From NCBI RefSeq assembly GCF_003627795.1, contig NZ_CP032685.1, forward strand, positions 310,001-374,000: DNA of 64,000 nucleotides, in the 5' to 3' direction. This document shows positions 35,538-44,612 of this stretch, piece after piece (position 1 is the first letter of the stretch; every line of letters begins with the position of its first letter). The notes beneath the pieces are model-generated. The model ran no database searches, was not told where the DNA came from, and was given only the letters and a program-made list of their open reading frames with translations. The DNA is from Rhizobium sp. CCGE531. GTDB taxonomy: Bacteria > Pseudomonadota > Alphaproteobacteria > Rhizobiales > Rhizobiaceae. Both the position numbers and the translations under genes were made by a program.

Positions 35538-36572
35538 ATGGACTACAGAAATCTCGGTGCTTCCGGCCTTCGCGTTCCCGTGCTCAGTTTCGGCGCCGGC
35601 ACGTTTGCCGGCAGCGGCCCCCTCTTCAGCGCCTGGGGCTCGACAGATGCGACGGAAGCACGCCGTCTGGTCGATATCTGCCTGGAGGCGGGCGTCAATC
35701 TCTTCGATACCGCCGATGTCTATTCGGCCGGTGCATCGGAGGAGGTGCTTGGCCAGGCGATCCGGGGCAGGCGCGATGCCGTGCTGATCTCGACGAAGAC
35801 AGCTTTGCCGATGGGCGAGGGACCGGCCGATTGGGGGAGTTCGCGTTCGCGATTGATCAGATCGGTCGACGCGGCCCTGCGGCGCCTCGGCACCGATTAC
35901 ATCGACCTCTTGCAACTACACGCCTTCGATGCCTCGACGCCGATCGAGGAAACGCTCTCCACCCTTGATCAACTCGTGAAGGCGGGAAAGCTCCGCTACA
36001 TCGGGGCGTCCAACTTCTCAGGCTGGGAGCTGATGAAGTCGCTCGCCGTTTCCGACAAGCACGCTTACGTGCGCCCTGTCGCCCATCAGGTCTATTATTC
36101 GCTCGCCGGCCGCGATTACGAATGGGAACTGATGCCGCTGGGTGCGGATCAGAATGTCGGCGCCCTCGTCTGGAGTCCGCTGGCATGGGGCAGGTTGACC
36201 GGCAAGATCCGTCGCGGACAGCCATTACCGGAAAAGAGCAGGCTGCACGAAACGGCGACCTTCGGCCCGCCCGTCGATGACGAAAAGCTGTTCGATATCG
36301 TCGATGTACTGGATGAGATCGCCGGCGAGACTGGAAAGAGCGTGCCGCAGATCGCAATCAACTGGCTGCTGAGGCGGCCGACGGTTGCCAGCGTCATCAT
36401 CGGCGCGCGCAACGAAGAGCAGTTGCGTCAGAACCTTGGCGCGGTCGGCTGGACGCTTTCCAAAGAGCAGGTCGAGAAGCTGGACAAGGTCAGCGAGCTG
36501 ACCGCTCCCTATCCCTATTTTCCGTATCGGCGCCAGGAAGGCTTCGCGAGACTCAACCCGCCGCTGGTGTGA
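35538..36572 (+). CDS. Aldo/keto reductase
   Basis: A 344-residue NADPH-dependent reductase of the AKR superfamily (YajO/AKR11-like). Catalytic Asp and Tyr lie in NLFDTADVYSAG (about residues 50-61), Lys in LISTKTALP and His in IDLLQLHAFD. The C-terminal cofactor-binding block is ASVIIGARNEEQLRQNLGA. AACAGGAGA precedes the ATG. It is divergent from the LysR regulator and probably under its control. Substrate unknown. Confidence 0.93.
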   Translation: MDYRNLGASGLRVPVLSFGAGTFAGSGPLFSAWGSTDATEARRLVDICLEAGVNLFDTADVYSAGASEEVLGQAIRGRRDAVLISTKTALPMGEGPADWGSSRSRLIRSVDAALRRLGTDYIDLLQLHAFDASTPIEETLSTLDQLVKAGKLRYIGASNFSGWELMKSLAVSDKHAYVRPVAHQVYYSLAGRDYEWELMPLGADQNVGALVWSPLAWGRLTGKIRRGQPLPEKSRLHETATFGPPVDDEKLFDIVDVLDEIAGETGKSVPQIAINWLLRRPTVASVIIGARNEEQLRQNLGAVGWTLSKEQVEKLDKVSELTAPYPYFPYRRQEGFARLNPPLV

Positions 36573-36646
36573 CGTACTGGGAAGTATTCTCGCCTATCTG
36601 CGAGGATGGCGGCGGAGCGAACCTATGCTCCGTCGCCACATGCATT

Positions 36647-37678
36647 TTAGCGGCCGCCTTCGATCTTGCGATGGCGCTGGTTCCGGCCGCCGTCGCCGTA
36701 AGGATAGGCAGCGAGCTGAGGCGCGCTGATCTCGTTCAGCCTGTCCATTTCCGCGTCCGTGAGCTTCAATTCGGCAGCGCCCAGATTGTCGGCAAGCTGC
36801 TCACGTGTGCGGGCGCCGAGGATGACGGAAGTGACCGCCGGCCGCGCCGCCGTCCAGGCAAGCGCCACCTGCGCCATACTGACGCCGCGTGCCTTGGCTA
36901 TCTCTTCGACGGCAGCGATGATTGCCCAGGTCCGCTCCTGCGCGTTGCGTGGGGCAAAGGATTCGCTGCCGCGATTGGGGTTCTCGCCAAGCCGGGTCGC
37001 GCCGGTCGGCGTCTCATCGCGCTTGTACTTGCCCGTCAACCAACCGCCGCCGAGCGGCGACCAGGGAAGCAGGCCCATGCCGGCATCCAGGCAGGCGTCG
37101 ACGATTTCAAGCTCGATGTCGCGCGCGAGCAGATTATATTGCGGCTGCAGCGTGACCGGATGCGTATAGCCCCGTGCCTTGGCGATCTCGACGGCCTTGG
37201 CGATATGCCAACCGACATAGTTGGAGAAGCCGTAATAGCCGATCTTGCCGGCGCGCACGGCATCGTCCAGAAACCGCAGCGTCTCCTCGATCGGGGTCAG
37301 GGCATCCCAGGCATGCATCTGATAGAGATCGATATGCTCGATGCCGAGGCGGCGCAGGGAATCGTCCAGCGCCTGGCCGAGATGACGGCGCGAGAGGCCG
37401 AGGTCGTTCGGTCCGCTGCCCATCGGGAAACGGCCCTTGGTGGCGACGATGGCCTGGCGGGCTTCGGCGGGACGAGCCTTCAGCCAGCGGCCGATGATCT
37501 CTTCCGACTTGCCGGCACTGTAGACATCGGCGGTGTCGATGAAATTGCCGCCCCATGCGAAATAATCGTCGAGAAGTTTATGCGACGCGGCCTCGTCTGC
37601 TTCCGCGCCGAAAGTCATGGTGCCAAGGCAATAGGCCGTGACGACGGCCCCGCTTGGGCCGAGCTTGCGATAATCCAT
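36647..37678 (-). CDS. Aldo/keto reductase (second copy)
   Basis: A 343-residue AKR of the same general group. GGNFIDTADVYSAGKSEE carries Asp and Tyr, AIVATKGRF carries Lys and IDLYQMHAWD carries His. The cofactor motif VTSVILGARTREQLADNLGA is at the C-terminus. I chose the ATG at 37678 (MDYRKLGPSG), behind GAGGAGG; the frame is open for 103 more codons upstream but reads as non-coding. It converges with the first aldo/keto reductase and may be an old duplicate of it, though clearly diverged. Confidence 0.92.
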   Translation of the reverse strand: MDYRKLGPSGAVVTAYCLGTMTFGAEADEAASHKLLDDYFAWGGNFIDTADVYSAGKSEEIIGRWLKARPAEARQAIVATKGRFPMGSGPNDLGLSRRHLGQALDDSLRRLGIEHIDLYQMHAWDALTPIEETLRFLDDAVRAGKIGYYGFSNYVGWHIAKAVEIAKARGYTHPVTLQPQYNLLARDIELEIVDACLDAGMGLLPWSPLGGGWLTGKYKRDETPTGATRLGENPNRGSESFAPRNAQERTWAIIAAVEEIAKARGVSMAQVALAWTAARPAVTSVILGARTREQLADNLGAAELKLTDAEMDRLNEISAPQLAAYPYGDGGRNQRHRKIEGGR

Positions 37679-37925
37679 TTCTGCCTCCTCTGAACGGAGC
37701 GCTGGTGCCAGATCGGCAAAGCGGTCGGGAGAGCCGCGAGCTCCGTAATCCATAGCAATATCGTGCTTGAGACGGCCTCCACCGTCGATGAGATATGGCG
37801 CCTGCCGCTTCAGCGGCGAGGCCACAACCGGATCATAGCCAATCATCCCATGATTACCAAGCGCATTCGTTGCCTGCTTGGCCCTGCTCGCGTAAAATTC
37901 TCCGTGATGATTCCTCTCTTTTCGA

Positions 37926-38474
37926 ATGTCTCCCTTCATGGATGAAGCGCCGACAAGCCGCATGCTCTCCTGGGCACGCAACTCCACGATCTATCGCCTC
38001 GAGCGCCGGATGATGACCGAAAAGCAGCTGTTTGATGCGATTGCCAAGAAGGCGAAACAGAAATTCGAGGATATCAACGATACCCAGGTCAAGGCGCTTG
38101 CCGATTTTGCCGTCAAATTCGCCTATGAGCTGAAGGTGCTCGATGATGTCGCCTATGCCGAGATCAGCACGCGCTCGGCGGTTCGCTCAGGCAAGTCGAA
38201 GAAAGCCATCGCCTTCAGACTTGCGTCCAAGGGCATAGATGGTGAAACGGTCGTCTCGGCAGTGGAAGAGGTCGACGATCTCCATTCCGCCGTCATCTTT
38301 GCCCGGAAGCGTGGCTTTGGACCTTTCCGACGCGGCGGTCTCGACGATAAGCGCAAGGCGAAAGAACTGTCGGCTTTCGCCCGCAACGGCTTCAGCTTCG
38401 CGATCGGAAAAAGGGTTTTCGATATGGAGCGCGAGGACGCCGAAGAGGTGCTGCAGTCGACTTCGGCATTCTGA
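37926..38474 (+). CDS. recX: Regulatory protein RecX
   Basis: A 182-residue RecX-family protein that modulates RecA filament growth. Tandem three-helix repeats are visible: DDVAYAEISTRSAVRSGKSKKAIAFRLASKGIDGETV and the closing SFARNGFSFAIGKRVFD. recA is not adjacent, as is common in Rhizobiaceae. No GAAC-N7-GAAC box is seen upstream. The start is uncertain: ATG at 37926 lacks a clear ribosome-binding site, and ATG at 37938 is an alternative. Confidence 0.82.
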   Translation: MSPFMDEAPTSRMLSWARNSTIYRLERRMMTEKQLFDAIAKKAKQKFEDINDTQVKALADFAVKFAYELKVLDDVAYAEISTRSAVRSGKSKKAIAFRLASKGIDGETVVSAVEEVDDLHSAVIFARKRGFGPFRRGGLDDKRKAKELSAFARNGFSFAIGKRVFDMEREDAEEVLQSTSAF

Positions 38475-38535
38475 GATCCAGCGCTCATTGAAATAGCCAC
38501 TGCCACCGGTTAGCTTTGCCGCGCTTGAATGGGGC

Positions 38536-39153
38536 ATGCAGGGGAAGTTGGTGACATCAGATATTCGATTATTCGCAATGGCGATGTGCATCGCCTTTTT
38601 GCCGGCAACTGCCTATGCTGATTGGCAGGCAGTGGAGACGGCAAAAACCTACGCGATTGCCGGAACATCCGGCGCCGAACTTTACGATTCGATCGGCGAA
38701 CGCGGCCCATTGCTCGGACCTAAGGTCAGGGCGATCGCCCATACCGATTTCAAGTTGACATGGACGCGGAAATACGAGCCGCAGCCGGATGGCGCCTGCA
38801 TGATCACCGTCAACATACCGAAGCTGGCCATCACCTACACCTTGCCGAAACCCTCGGCGCAGCTGCCCGCTTCGACCCGCAAAAGCTGGCAGAAGTTCAT
38901 CGCCGGCGTCGAAGCGCATGAGCGAGTGCATGGTGGATATATCAAGGACATGGTCAAGGAAATTGAAGCTGTGAGCGTCGGCTTCTCCGTGCCCGACGAT
39001 CCGAAATGCGGCAAGATCCGCGTCGAGCTCACAAAGCGGCTCGGCGAGATTTCCAATAGGGAGCGGCAGAAAAACAGCGATTTCGACAGGGTCGAATTCA
39101 GCGACGGCGGCAATCTGCAGCTGCTTGTTTTGAAGCTGGTGCGCGAGGAATAG
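38536..39153 (+). CDS. Exported DUF922-type putative zinc protease
   Basis: A 205-residue protein with an N-terminal export signal (AMAMCIAFLPATAYA) and a DUF922 domain. The HExxH-like motif EAHERVHGGYIKDM (about residues 131-144) carries the putative zinc-binding HERVH, as in this family. Two cysteines (CMITVN; DPKCGK) may form a disulphide in the periplasm. The start could be 38536 or the ATG at 38578 that opens the signal peptide. Function unproven; proteolysis is inferred from the motif only. Confidence 0.78.
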   Translation: MQGKLVTSDIRLFAMAMCIAFLPATAYADWQAVETAKTYAIAGTSGAELYDSIGERGPLLGPKVRAIAHTDFKLTWTRKYEPQPDGACMITVNIPKLAITYTLPKPSAQLPASTRKSWQKFIAGVEAHERVHGGYIKDMVKEIEAVSVGFSVPDDPKCGKIRVELTKRLGEISNRERQKNSDFDRVEFSDGGNLQLLVLKLVREE

Positions 39154-39207
39154 CTGCAAGGAGCGCAGCCGGTTCGTTGCTCCCGGCTGCAATTGATCGA
39201 GGCGGCT

Positions 39208-39933
39208 TTAGCGGCCCTTCTGTTTCCGCCATTCGGCGAATTTGAGTTTCGGCGCGTCGCTGGTCGCCGGATAGAGGCCGATGATGGTGGCGCCGTTCAA
39301 GACCTCTTCGGTGACGAAGTCCTCATAGGCCGTCATCTCCACGGTCTCGTCGGCAATTTCGTCAGCGATATGGGCGGGAATGACGATGACGCCTTCATTG
39401 TCGCCGACGAGCACGTCGCCCGGGAAAACCGCCACATCGCCGCAGCCGATCGGACCGTTGATTTCGATCGCCTGATGCAGCGTCAGGTTAGTCGGTGCAG
39501 ACGGGCGGTGATGATAGGAGGGGATATCGAGGGCGGCGATTTCCGGGCTGTCGCGGAAACCGCCGTCGGTGACGACACCGGCCACACCACGGACCTGCAG
39601 GCGCGAGATCAGGATGGAACCGGCCGAAGCGGCGCGCGCATCCTTGCGGCTATCCATGACCAGCACGAAACCGGGCGGGCATTGCTCGACGGCGGCGCGT
39701 TGTGGATGCTCCGGGTTGCGGAAGACTTCGAGCGTGTTGATGTCTTCACGCGCCGGAATATAGCGAAGCGTGAAGGCCTGGCCGACCATGTTCGCCTTTT
39801 TCGGCGAGAGCGGCCTGACATCCTGAATGAACTGGTTGCGCAGGCCGCGCCTGAAAAGCGCGGTGGCGATCGTTGGCGTTGCGACGCCCATCAGCTTGTC
39901 GCGCGTCTCGTTGCTCAGCACGTAATTGCTCAT
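39208..39933 (-). CDS. RraA-fold protein (HMG/CHA aldolase or 2-keto sugar-acid lyase-like)
   Basis: A 241-residue protein of the RraA/HMG-aldolase superfamily. The conserved active-site block is GVAGVVTDGGFRDSPEIAAL, with the Arg-Asp pair, and VLVGDNEGVIVIPAHIADEI follows. These proteins are either RNase E inhibitors or class II pyruvate aldolases. Being the last gene after a sugar-acid dehydratase in one operon (18-bp gap) favours a metabolic aldolase or hydrolase acting on the 2-keto-3-deoxy acid over RNase regulation. That assignment is inference. Confidence 0.82.
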   Translation of the reverse strand: MSNYVLSNETRDKLMGVATPTIATALFRRGLRNQFIQDVRPLSPKKANMVGQAFTLRYIPAREDINTLEVFRNPEHPQRAAVEQCPPGFVLVMDSRKDARAASAGSILISRLQVRGVAGVVTDGGFRDSPEIAALDIPSYHHRPSAPTNLTLHQAIEINGPIGCGDVAVFPGDVLVGDNEGVIVIPAHIADEIADETVEMTAYEDFVTEEVLNGATIIGLYPATSDAPKLKFAEWRKQKGR

Positions 39934-39951
39934 GCGATATATCCTTCGTGA

Positions 39952-41688
39952 TCAATAGATGTCGGGCTCGGCCGGCGTCGGGCCGAAATTGGTTTCCAGG
40001 AAGTCGAAATCGCAGCCAGTATCGGCCTGGGCGACGTGGCGCGAGAACATCCAGCCAAAGCCACGGCCGTATTTTTCCGCCGGCTTGACCCAGGCGTCGC
40101 GCCGCCGCTGCAGCTCGTCCTCGTCGACAAGCATGTCGATGCGCCGCGCCTGTAGGTCGAGGCGGATGATATCGCCGTTGCGCAGCAGCGCCAGCGGGCC
40201 GCCGACATGGGATTCCGGAGAGACGTGCAGGATGCAGGCGCCGTAGCTGGTGCCGCTCATACGGGCATCGGAGAGGCGAAGCATATCCCTGTGCCCCTTC
40301 TTGAGGAGCGCCTTCGGGATCGGCAGCATCCCCCACTCCGGCATGCCCGGGCCGCCCTGCGGGCCGGCGCCGCGCAGCACCATGACGTGATCGGGCGTGA
40401 TGTCGAGGTCTTCATTGTCGACCGCCGCCTTCATTTCCGGATAGCTGTCGAAGACGAGTGCCGGTCCTTGATGCTTATGAAAGCGCGGATCACAGGCGGC
40501 GGGCTTGATGACGGCGCCGGTTGGAGCGAGGTTGCCCTTCAGCACCGCAAGCGATCCTTCGTGATAGACCGGATTGTCGAGCGAGCGGATGACGTCGTCA
40601 TTGTAGCACTTCGCTCCCTCGAGCGTTTCGCCGAGGATGACGCCGGATACTGTCAGCGCCGAAAGGTCGAGCTTGGAAGAAAGCTTCGACATCAGCGCGC
40701 GCAGGCCGCCGGCGTAGTAGAAATCCTCCATCAGATAGGCTTTGCCAGTCGGCCTGATATTGGCGAGCACCGGCGTGGTGCGCCCTGCCTCATCGAGATC
40801 GTCGAGCGAGAGGTTGACACCGGCGCGTCGCGCCATCGCGATCAGGTGGACGACGGCATTGGTGGAACAGCCTGTCGCCATGGCGACGGCGACAGCATTG
40901 TCGACAGCGGCTTGGGTGACGATCTTCGCCGGCCGCAAATCTTCCCAAACCATTTCGACGATCCGCCGGCCGACGGCCGAGGACATGCGGATATGGTTGG
41001 CGTCCGGCGCCGGAATCGAGCTGGCGCCAGGCAGGGTGAGGCCGAGCGCCTCGGCGATTGCCGTCATGGTGCTCGCCGTGCCCATGGTCATGCAATGACC
41101 GTAGGAACGGGCGATGCCGGCCTCGACATCGACCCATTCCTTTTCCGAGATCGTGCCGGCGCGGCGCTCGTCCCAGAATTTCCAGGCGTCGGAGCCGGAG
41201 CCCAGATATTCGCCGCGATAATTGCCGCGCAGCATCGGGCCGGCCGGCAGATAGATCATCGGCAGTCCCATGGAGAGCGCGCCCATGACGAGACCAGGCG
41301 TGGTCTTGTCGCAGCCACCCATCAACACGGCCCCATCGACCGGGTGTGAGCGCAAAAGCTCTTCGGCTTCCATCGCCAGCATGTTGCGATAGAGCATGGT
41401 CGTCGGCTTCACATAGCTTTCCGACAGCGACAGCGCGGGCAGTTCCAGGGGGAAGCCGCCGGCCTGCAAAATGCCGCGCTTCACGTCCTCGACGCGATGC
41501 TTGAAATGCGCATGGCAGGGATTGGCGTCGGACCATGTGTTGAGGATGGCGATGACGGGCTTATCGGCCCATTCTTCGGGCGCATAGCCCATCTGCATGG
41601 TGCGTGAGCGATGTCCCGAGCTTCTGAGGTCGTCCGGCGCGAACCATCTGGCGCTGCGTAAGTCCTGGGGCTTCTTCCTGCTGTTCAT
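39952..41688 (-). CDS. IlvD/Edd-family sugar-acid dehydratase (L-arabinonate dehydratase-like)
   Basis: A 578-residue iron-sulfur dehydratase converting an aldonic acid to its 2-keto-3-deoxy acid. Family features are NTWSDANPCHAHF (Fe-S ligand Cys), MGGCDKTTPG (second Cys), HCMTMGTASTM (third Cys; Mg site nearby) and the C-terminal LSDARMSGTSYGACILHVSPES with the catalytic Ser. The length and motifs fit the pentonate dehydratase branch rather than IlvD proper. The nearby ABC transporter and RraA-fold protein suggest a sugar-acid catabolic operon. The exact substrate is unknown. Confidence 0.9.
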   Translation of the reverse strand: MNSRKKPQDLRSARWFAPDDLRSSGHRSRTMQMGYAPEEWADKPVIAILNTWSDANPCHAHFKHRVEDVKRGILQAGGFPLELPALSLSESYVKPTTMLYRNMLAMEAEELLRSHPVDGAVLMGGCDKTTPGLVMGALSMGLPMIYLPAGPMLRGNYRGEYLGSGSDAWKFWDERRAGTISEKEWVDVEAGIARSYGHCMTMGTASTMTAIAEALGLTLPGASSIPAPDANHIRMSSAVGRRIVEMVWEDLRPAKIVTQAAVDNAVAVAMATGCSTNAVVHLIAMARRAGVNLSLDDLDEAGRTTPVLANIRPTGKAYLMEDFYYAGGLRALMSKLSSKLDLSALTVSGVILGETLEGAKCYNDDVIRSLDNPVYHEGSLAVLKGNLAPTGAVIKPAACDPRFHKHQGPALVFDSYPEMKAAVDNEDLDITPDHVMVLRGAGPQGGPGMPEWGMLPIPKALLKKGHRDMLRLSDARMSGTSYGACILHVSPESHVGGPLALLRNGDIIRLDLQARRIDMLVDEDELQRRRDAWVKPAEKYGRGFGWMFSRHVAQADTGCDFDFLETNFGPTPAEPDIY

Positions 41689-41743
41689 CGTATTTGCGCC
41701 TTGTATTCGAATGTTGGTCGAAGGGATAAATCCGTGCGTCGCA

Positions 41744-42607
41744 TCACTCCTTCATGCCCCATTTCAGCAGGGTGCGCCGCTCGATCGTTTGGAAGACTAG
41801 GTTCTCGACAATAAGGCCGATGACGATGACTGTCAGCAGGCCGGCAAAGACGGCGGGGATGTCGAGAAGATTGCGGTTTTCGAAGATGAACCAGCCGAGA
41901 CCACCCTGGCCGGAGGAGACGCCGAAAACGAGCTCGGCTGCGATCAGCGTACGCCAGGAGAAGGCCCAGCCGATCTTCAGGCCGGTGAGGATCGACGGGA
42001 ATGCGGCGGGGATCAGGATGCGGAAGACATAGGAAAGTCCTGTCAGCCCATAATTGGCGCCGACCATGCGCAGGGTGCGCGAGACGCCGAGAAAGCCCGC
42101 GTGCGTATTGAGCGCGACCGCCCAGAGCACGGAATGTATGAGCACGAAGACGAGGCTTGCCGGGCCGAGGCCGAACCAGATGAGGGCGAGCGGCAGCAGC
42201 GAGATTGCCGGCAGCGGATTGAACATCGCCGTCATGGTCTCGAGAAAATCGGTGCCGATGCGGGTGTTGATCGCAACGACCGTCAGGATGGCGGCGAGTA
42301 TTGTCCCCGAGATGTAGCCGGTCACCAATATCTTCAGCGTGGTCCAGATACGGGACGGAAGAACGCCGTCGACAAAGCGATCGTAAAGCGCGGTCAGCGT
42401 ATCGCTAAGTGTTGGAAACAGCAGCGGATTGTCGAGGTGGCGGGCATAGGTCTCCCAGATGAGGGCGAGGACGACGATCAGCAACGACTTGCGAAAGAGG
42501 CTCGATTGCCAGAGGAGCTCGATCGTGCCGAGCTTCTGTTCGACAGCGGCAATATGGCCCGCTTGTTCGCTCGGTGCGGGGGCCAGGATGATTTGCGGTG
42601 CGCTCAT
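41744..42607 (-). CDS. ABC permease, SsuC/TauC type
   Basis: A 287-residue inner-membrane permease with about six helices. The EAA-like loop is seen in TLRMVGANYGLTGLSYVFRILIPAAFPSILTGLKIGWAFSWRTLIAAEL. It belongs to the nitrate/sulfonate/taurine group. Start at 42607 with AAGGAG, only 3 bp after the ATPase stop codon, so they are coupled. The substrate is not determinable from sequence. The operon context points to an organic acid. Confidence 0.92.
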   Translation of the reverse strand: MSAPQIILAPAPSEQAGHIAAVEQKLGTIELLWQSSLFRKSLLIVVLALIWETYARHLDNPLLFPTLSDTLTALYDRFVDGVLPSRIWTTLKILVTGYISGTILAAILTVVAINTRIGTDFLETMTAMFNPLPAISLLPLALIWFGLGPASLVFVLIHSVLWAVALNTHAGFLGVSRTLRMVGANYGLTGLSYVFRILIPAAFPSILTGLKIGWAFSWRTLIAAELVFGVSSGQGGLGWFIFENRNLLDIPAVFAGLLTVIVIGLIVENLVFQTIERRTLLKWGMKE

Positions 42608-42610
42608 GGA

Positions 42611-43426
42611 TTACTCCTTGTGCCCCTGTTCGGCAAACAGCATGTGATGAATTTCCTGCTCCAGTTTGGCGGCGGCCGCGGGGTCGTCGCGGACGGTTTC
42701 CACATCGCGCACCTCGGCCTTGACGCGGCCGGGATGCGGCGACAGCAACAGGATGCGGTTGGAGATCTTGATCGCCTCGGCGATCGAGTGGGTCACGAAG
42801 ATGACGGTGAAGCGGGTGTCCTCCCAAAGCTGCAGGAGCTCGTCCTGCATCTGTCGGCGGGTGAGCGCGTCGAGCGCGGCAAAGGGCTCGTCCATCAACA
42901 GAATATCGGGCTGCATGGCCATGCCACGGGCAATGGCGACACGCTGCTTCATGCCGCCGGAAAGCATATGCGGATAGGTGTCGATCGCGCGGGTGAGCTT
43001 GACCTTGTCTATATAGTCGCGGGCGATGGCCTCCGCCTCGCCGCGCGGCAGGCGGCGGGCCGTCGTCAGCGGGAACATGACGTTTTCCAGCACCGTCTTC
43101 CAGGGCAGCAGCTGATCGAACTCCTGGAAGACCATCATGCGGTCGGCGCCGGGCTTCTTGACCGGCTGCCCCTTGATCTCGATCCGCCCCGCCGTCGGCG
43201 TCATATAACCGCCGATGGCCTTCAGCAGCGTCGATTTTCCGCAGCCCGATGGGCCGAGGAGGACGAAGCGGTCGGACTGGGCGACGGAGAAGCTGACGTT
43301 TTCCGTCGCGGTGATCAGCAGGTTCGGCGTCTTGTAGCGCAGCGTCACCTTATCGACATTCAAGAGCGGTTTTGCGGTCATCTTTTCCGTCATCGGTGTG
43401 TCGGCGGCAATATTTGCCTGAAGCAT
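42611..43426 (-). CDS. ABC ATPase, SsuB/TauB type
   Basis: A 271-residue ATPase with Walker A GPSGCGKST, Q-loop VFQEFDQLLPW, signature SGGMKQRVAIARG, Walker B ILLMDEPFAALD and switch THSIAEA all intact. I chose the ATG at 43426 (MLQANIAAD), after GGAGGAG; an in-frame extension upstream is not family-like. It powers the transporter formed with the adjacent permease and binding protein. Confidence 0.92.
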   Translation of the reverse strand: MLQANIAADTPMTEKMTAKPLLNVDKVTLRYKTPNLLITATENVSFSVAQSDRFVLLGPSGCGKSTLLKAIGGYMTPTAGRIEIKGQPVKKPGADRMMVFQEFDQLLPWKTVLENVMFPLTTARRLPRGEAEAIARDYIDKVKLTRAIDTYPHMLSGGMKQRVAIARGMAMQPDILLMDEPFAALDALTRRQMQDELLQLWEDTRFTVIFVTHSIAEAIKISNRILLLSPHPGRVKAEVRDVETVRDDPAAAAKLEQEIHHMLFAEQGHKE

Positions 43427-43478
43427 GAGGGCTCCTCCAAGGTATGGCTTGAAGGCGGCATTCGCGCCGCCTCGGGCG

Positions 43479-44483
43479 TTAGTTGCCATTGAGATCGGCG
43501 GCTTCCGGCAGATAATAGTCGGTCCAGGCCTTCGGCATGGTCTTGAGCGTGCCGATCTTGTAGAGATGGGCCGCGAACTTCATCGTTCCCTGTGGATCCA
43601 TGCGGAATTCCATCATGTGCGGCTCGTTGAGGATTGCCATGAGGTCCTCGACGCTGGTCTTGTCGCCGCTGACGGTCTTGTAGGCTTCCACGGCCGATTT
43701 CGGGTCCTTCTTGATGAGATCGATGGCCTCGGCCGTCGCCTCTCGCACCGCCTTGACGATAGTCGGATTGGCGGTTGCGAACTGGGTCGTGGTGAAGAAG
43801 GTGCCTTGGGTCAACTCGCCGCCGATGATGTCGCGGGAATCGATGACCTTGTGAACGCCCGGCTGCTTCAGCTCCAGATACTGGAAGGGCGGAGCGGAGA
43901 AATGGTTCTTGACCTCATGGGTCTGGTTGGCGAGCGCCGCCATCGCGTCGGGGTGGCCAAGCTGCACCGTATTGGCGTCGAACTTGTGCACCTGGTCGTC
44001 GCCATACATTTGCGCGGCGGCCATCTGCAGCAGGATTGCCTGCGTCGAGACGCCGACGGTCGGCACCGCGATCTTGTCGCCCGGCTGGATATCCTTCAGC
44101 GACTGGATGCGCGGATCGCGCGAGACCATGATGACGGGCTGGGCCGAATTGGTGACGACGCCCTTGACCTTGCCTCTGGTGCGATCCCAAAGCAGCAGCA
44201 GATTGCCGGTGCCGGTATTGACGATGTCGACATTGCCTGACAGTAGCGCGTCGGTCTGCGCGCCGCCGCCGCTGAAGGTGCGCCATTCCACCTTGACGCC
44301 CTGTAGGCCATCGGCGGCCGCATGCTTCTCGATCAGCTTCTGCGTCTCCATGACGTGGCTTGCCAGATAGAGAATGCCGGGCTGGCGCGTGATCGAAATA
44401 TCCGTCTTTTCGGCGGCATTGGCCGAAAGACCGCCGGCAATCACCATGCCGACCGCGGTCAGACAGCGAAGAAATCCTCTCAT
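43479..44483 (-). CDS. ABC substrate-binding protein, NMT1/TauA type
   Basis: A 334-residue periplasmic binding protein. Signal peptide MRGFLRCLTAVGMVIAGGLSANAA precedes an NMT1/SsuA-like domain (DISITRQPGILYLASHVMETQKLIEKHA; DIVNTGTGNLLLLWDR; GDKIAVPTVGVSTQAILLQMAA). Start at 44483 with GGGAGGAG. It is the first gene of the transporter-dehydratase operon and diverges from the GntR regulator. Family members bind sulfonates, nitriles, pyrimidine precursors or aromatic acids, so the ligand is open. Confidence 0.9.
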   Translation of the reverse strand: MRGFLRCLTAVGMVIAGGLSANAAEKTDISITRQPGILYLASHVMETQKLIEKHAAADGLQGVKVEWRTFSGGGAQTDALLSGNVDIVNTGTGNLLLLWDRTRGKVKGVVTNSAQPVIMVSRDPRIQSLKDIQPGDKIAVPTVGVSTQAILLQMAAAQMYGDDQVHKFDANTVQLGHPDAMAALANQTHEVKNHFSAPPFQYLELKQPGVHKVIDSRDIIGGELTQGTFFTTTQFATANPTIVKAVREATAEAIDLIKKDPKSAVEAYKTVSGDKTSVEDLMAILNEPHMMEFRMDPQGTMKFAAHLYKIGTLKTMPKAWTDYYLPEAADLNGN

Positions 44484-44540
44484 TAACTCCTCCCATCGTT
44501 CCAACTTTGAGAAATTGAAGTTGGCATCATTCAACTAAAG

Positions 44541-44556
44541 CACTAATGTATCAGTG
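44541..44556. promoter_or_regulatory. Candidate GntR operator
   Basis: CACTAATGTATCAGTG is an imperfect 16-bp dyad (12 of 16 positions symmetric) in the 129-bp gap between the divergent binding-protein and GntR genes. Its position would let one regulator control both directions. Confidence 0.45.
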
Positions 44557-44612
44557 CATCAAGCCCTCTTTTGTGTTTAATGAGCAGACACTCTTGATCA
44601 GAAAGGCCGCCA

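Noticed and set aside
40207..41349. Plus-strand open frame opposite the sugar-acid dehydratase
   Set aside because: It is antisense to a full-length conserved enzyme; high GC at third positions produces such frames.
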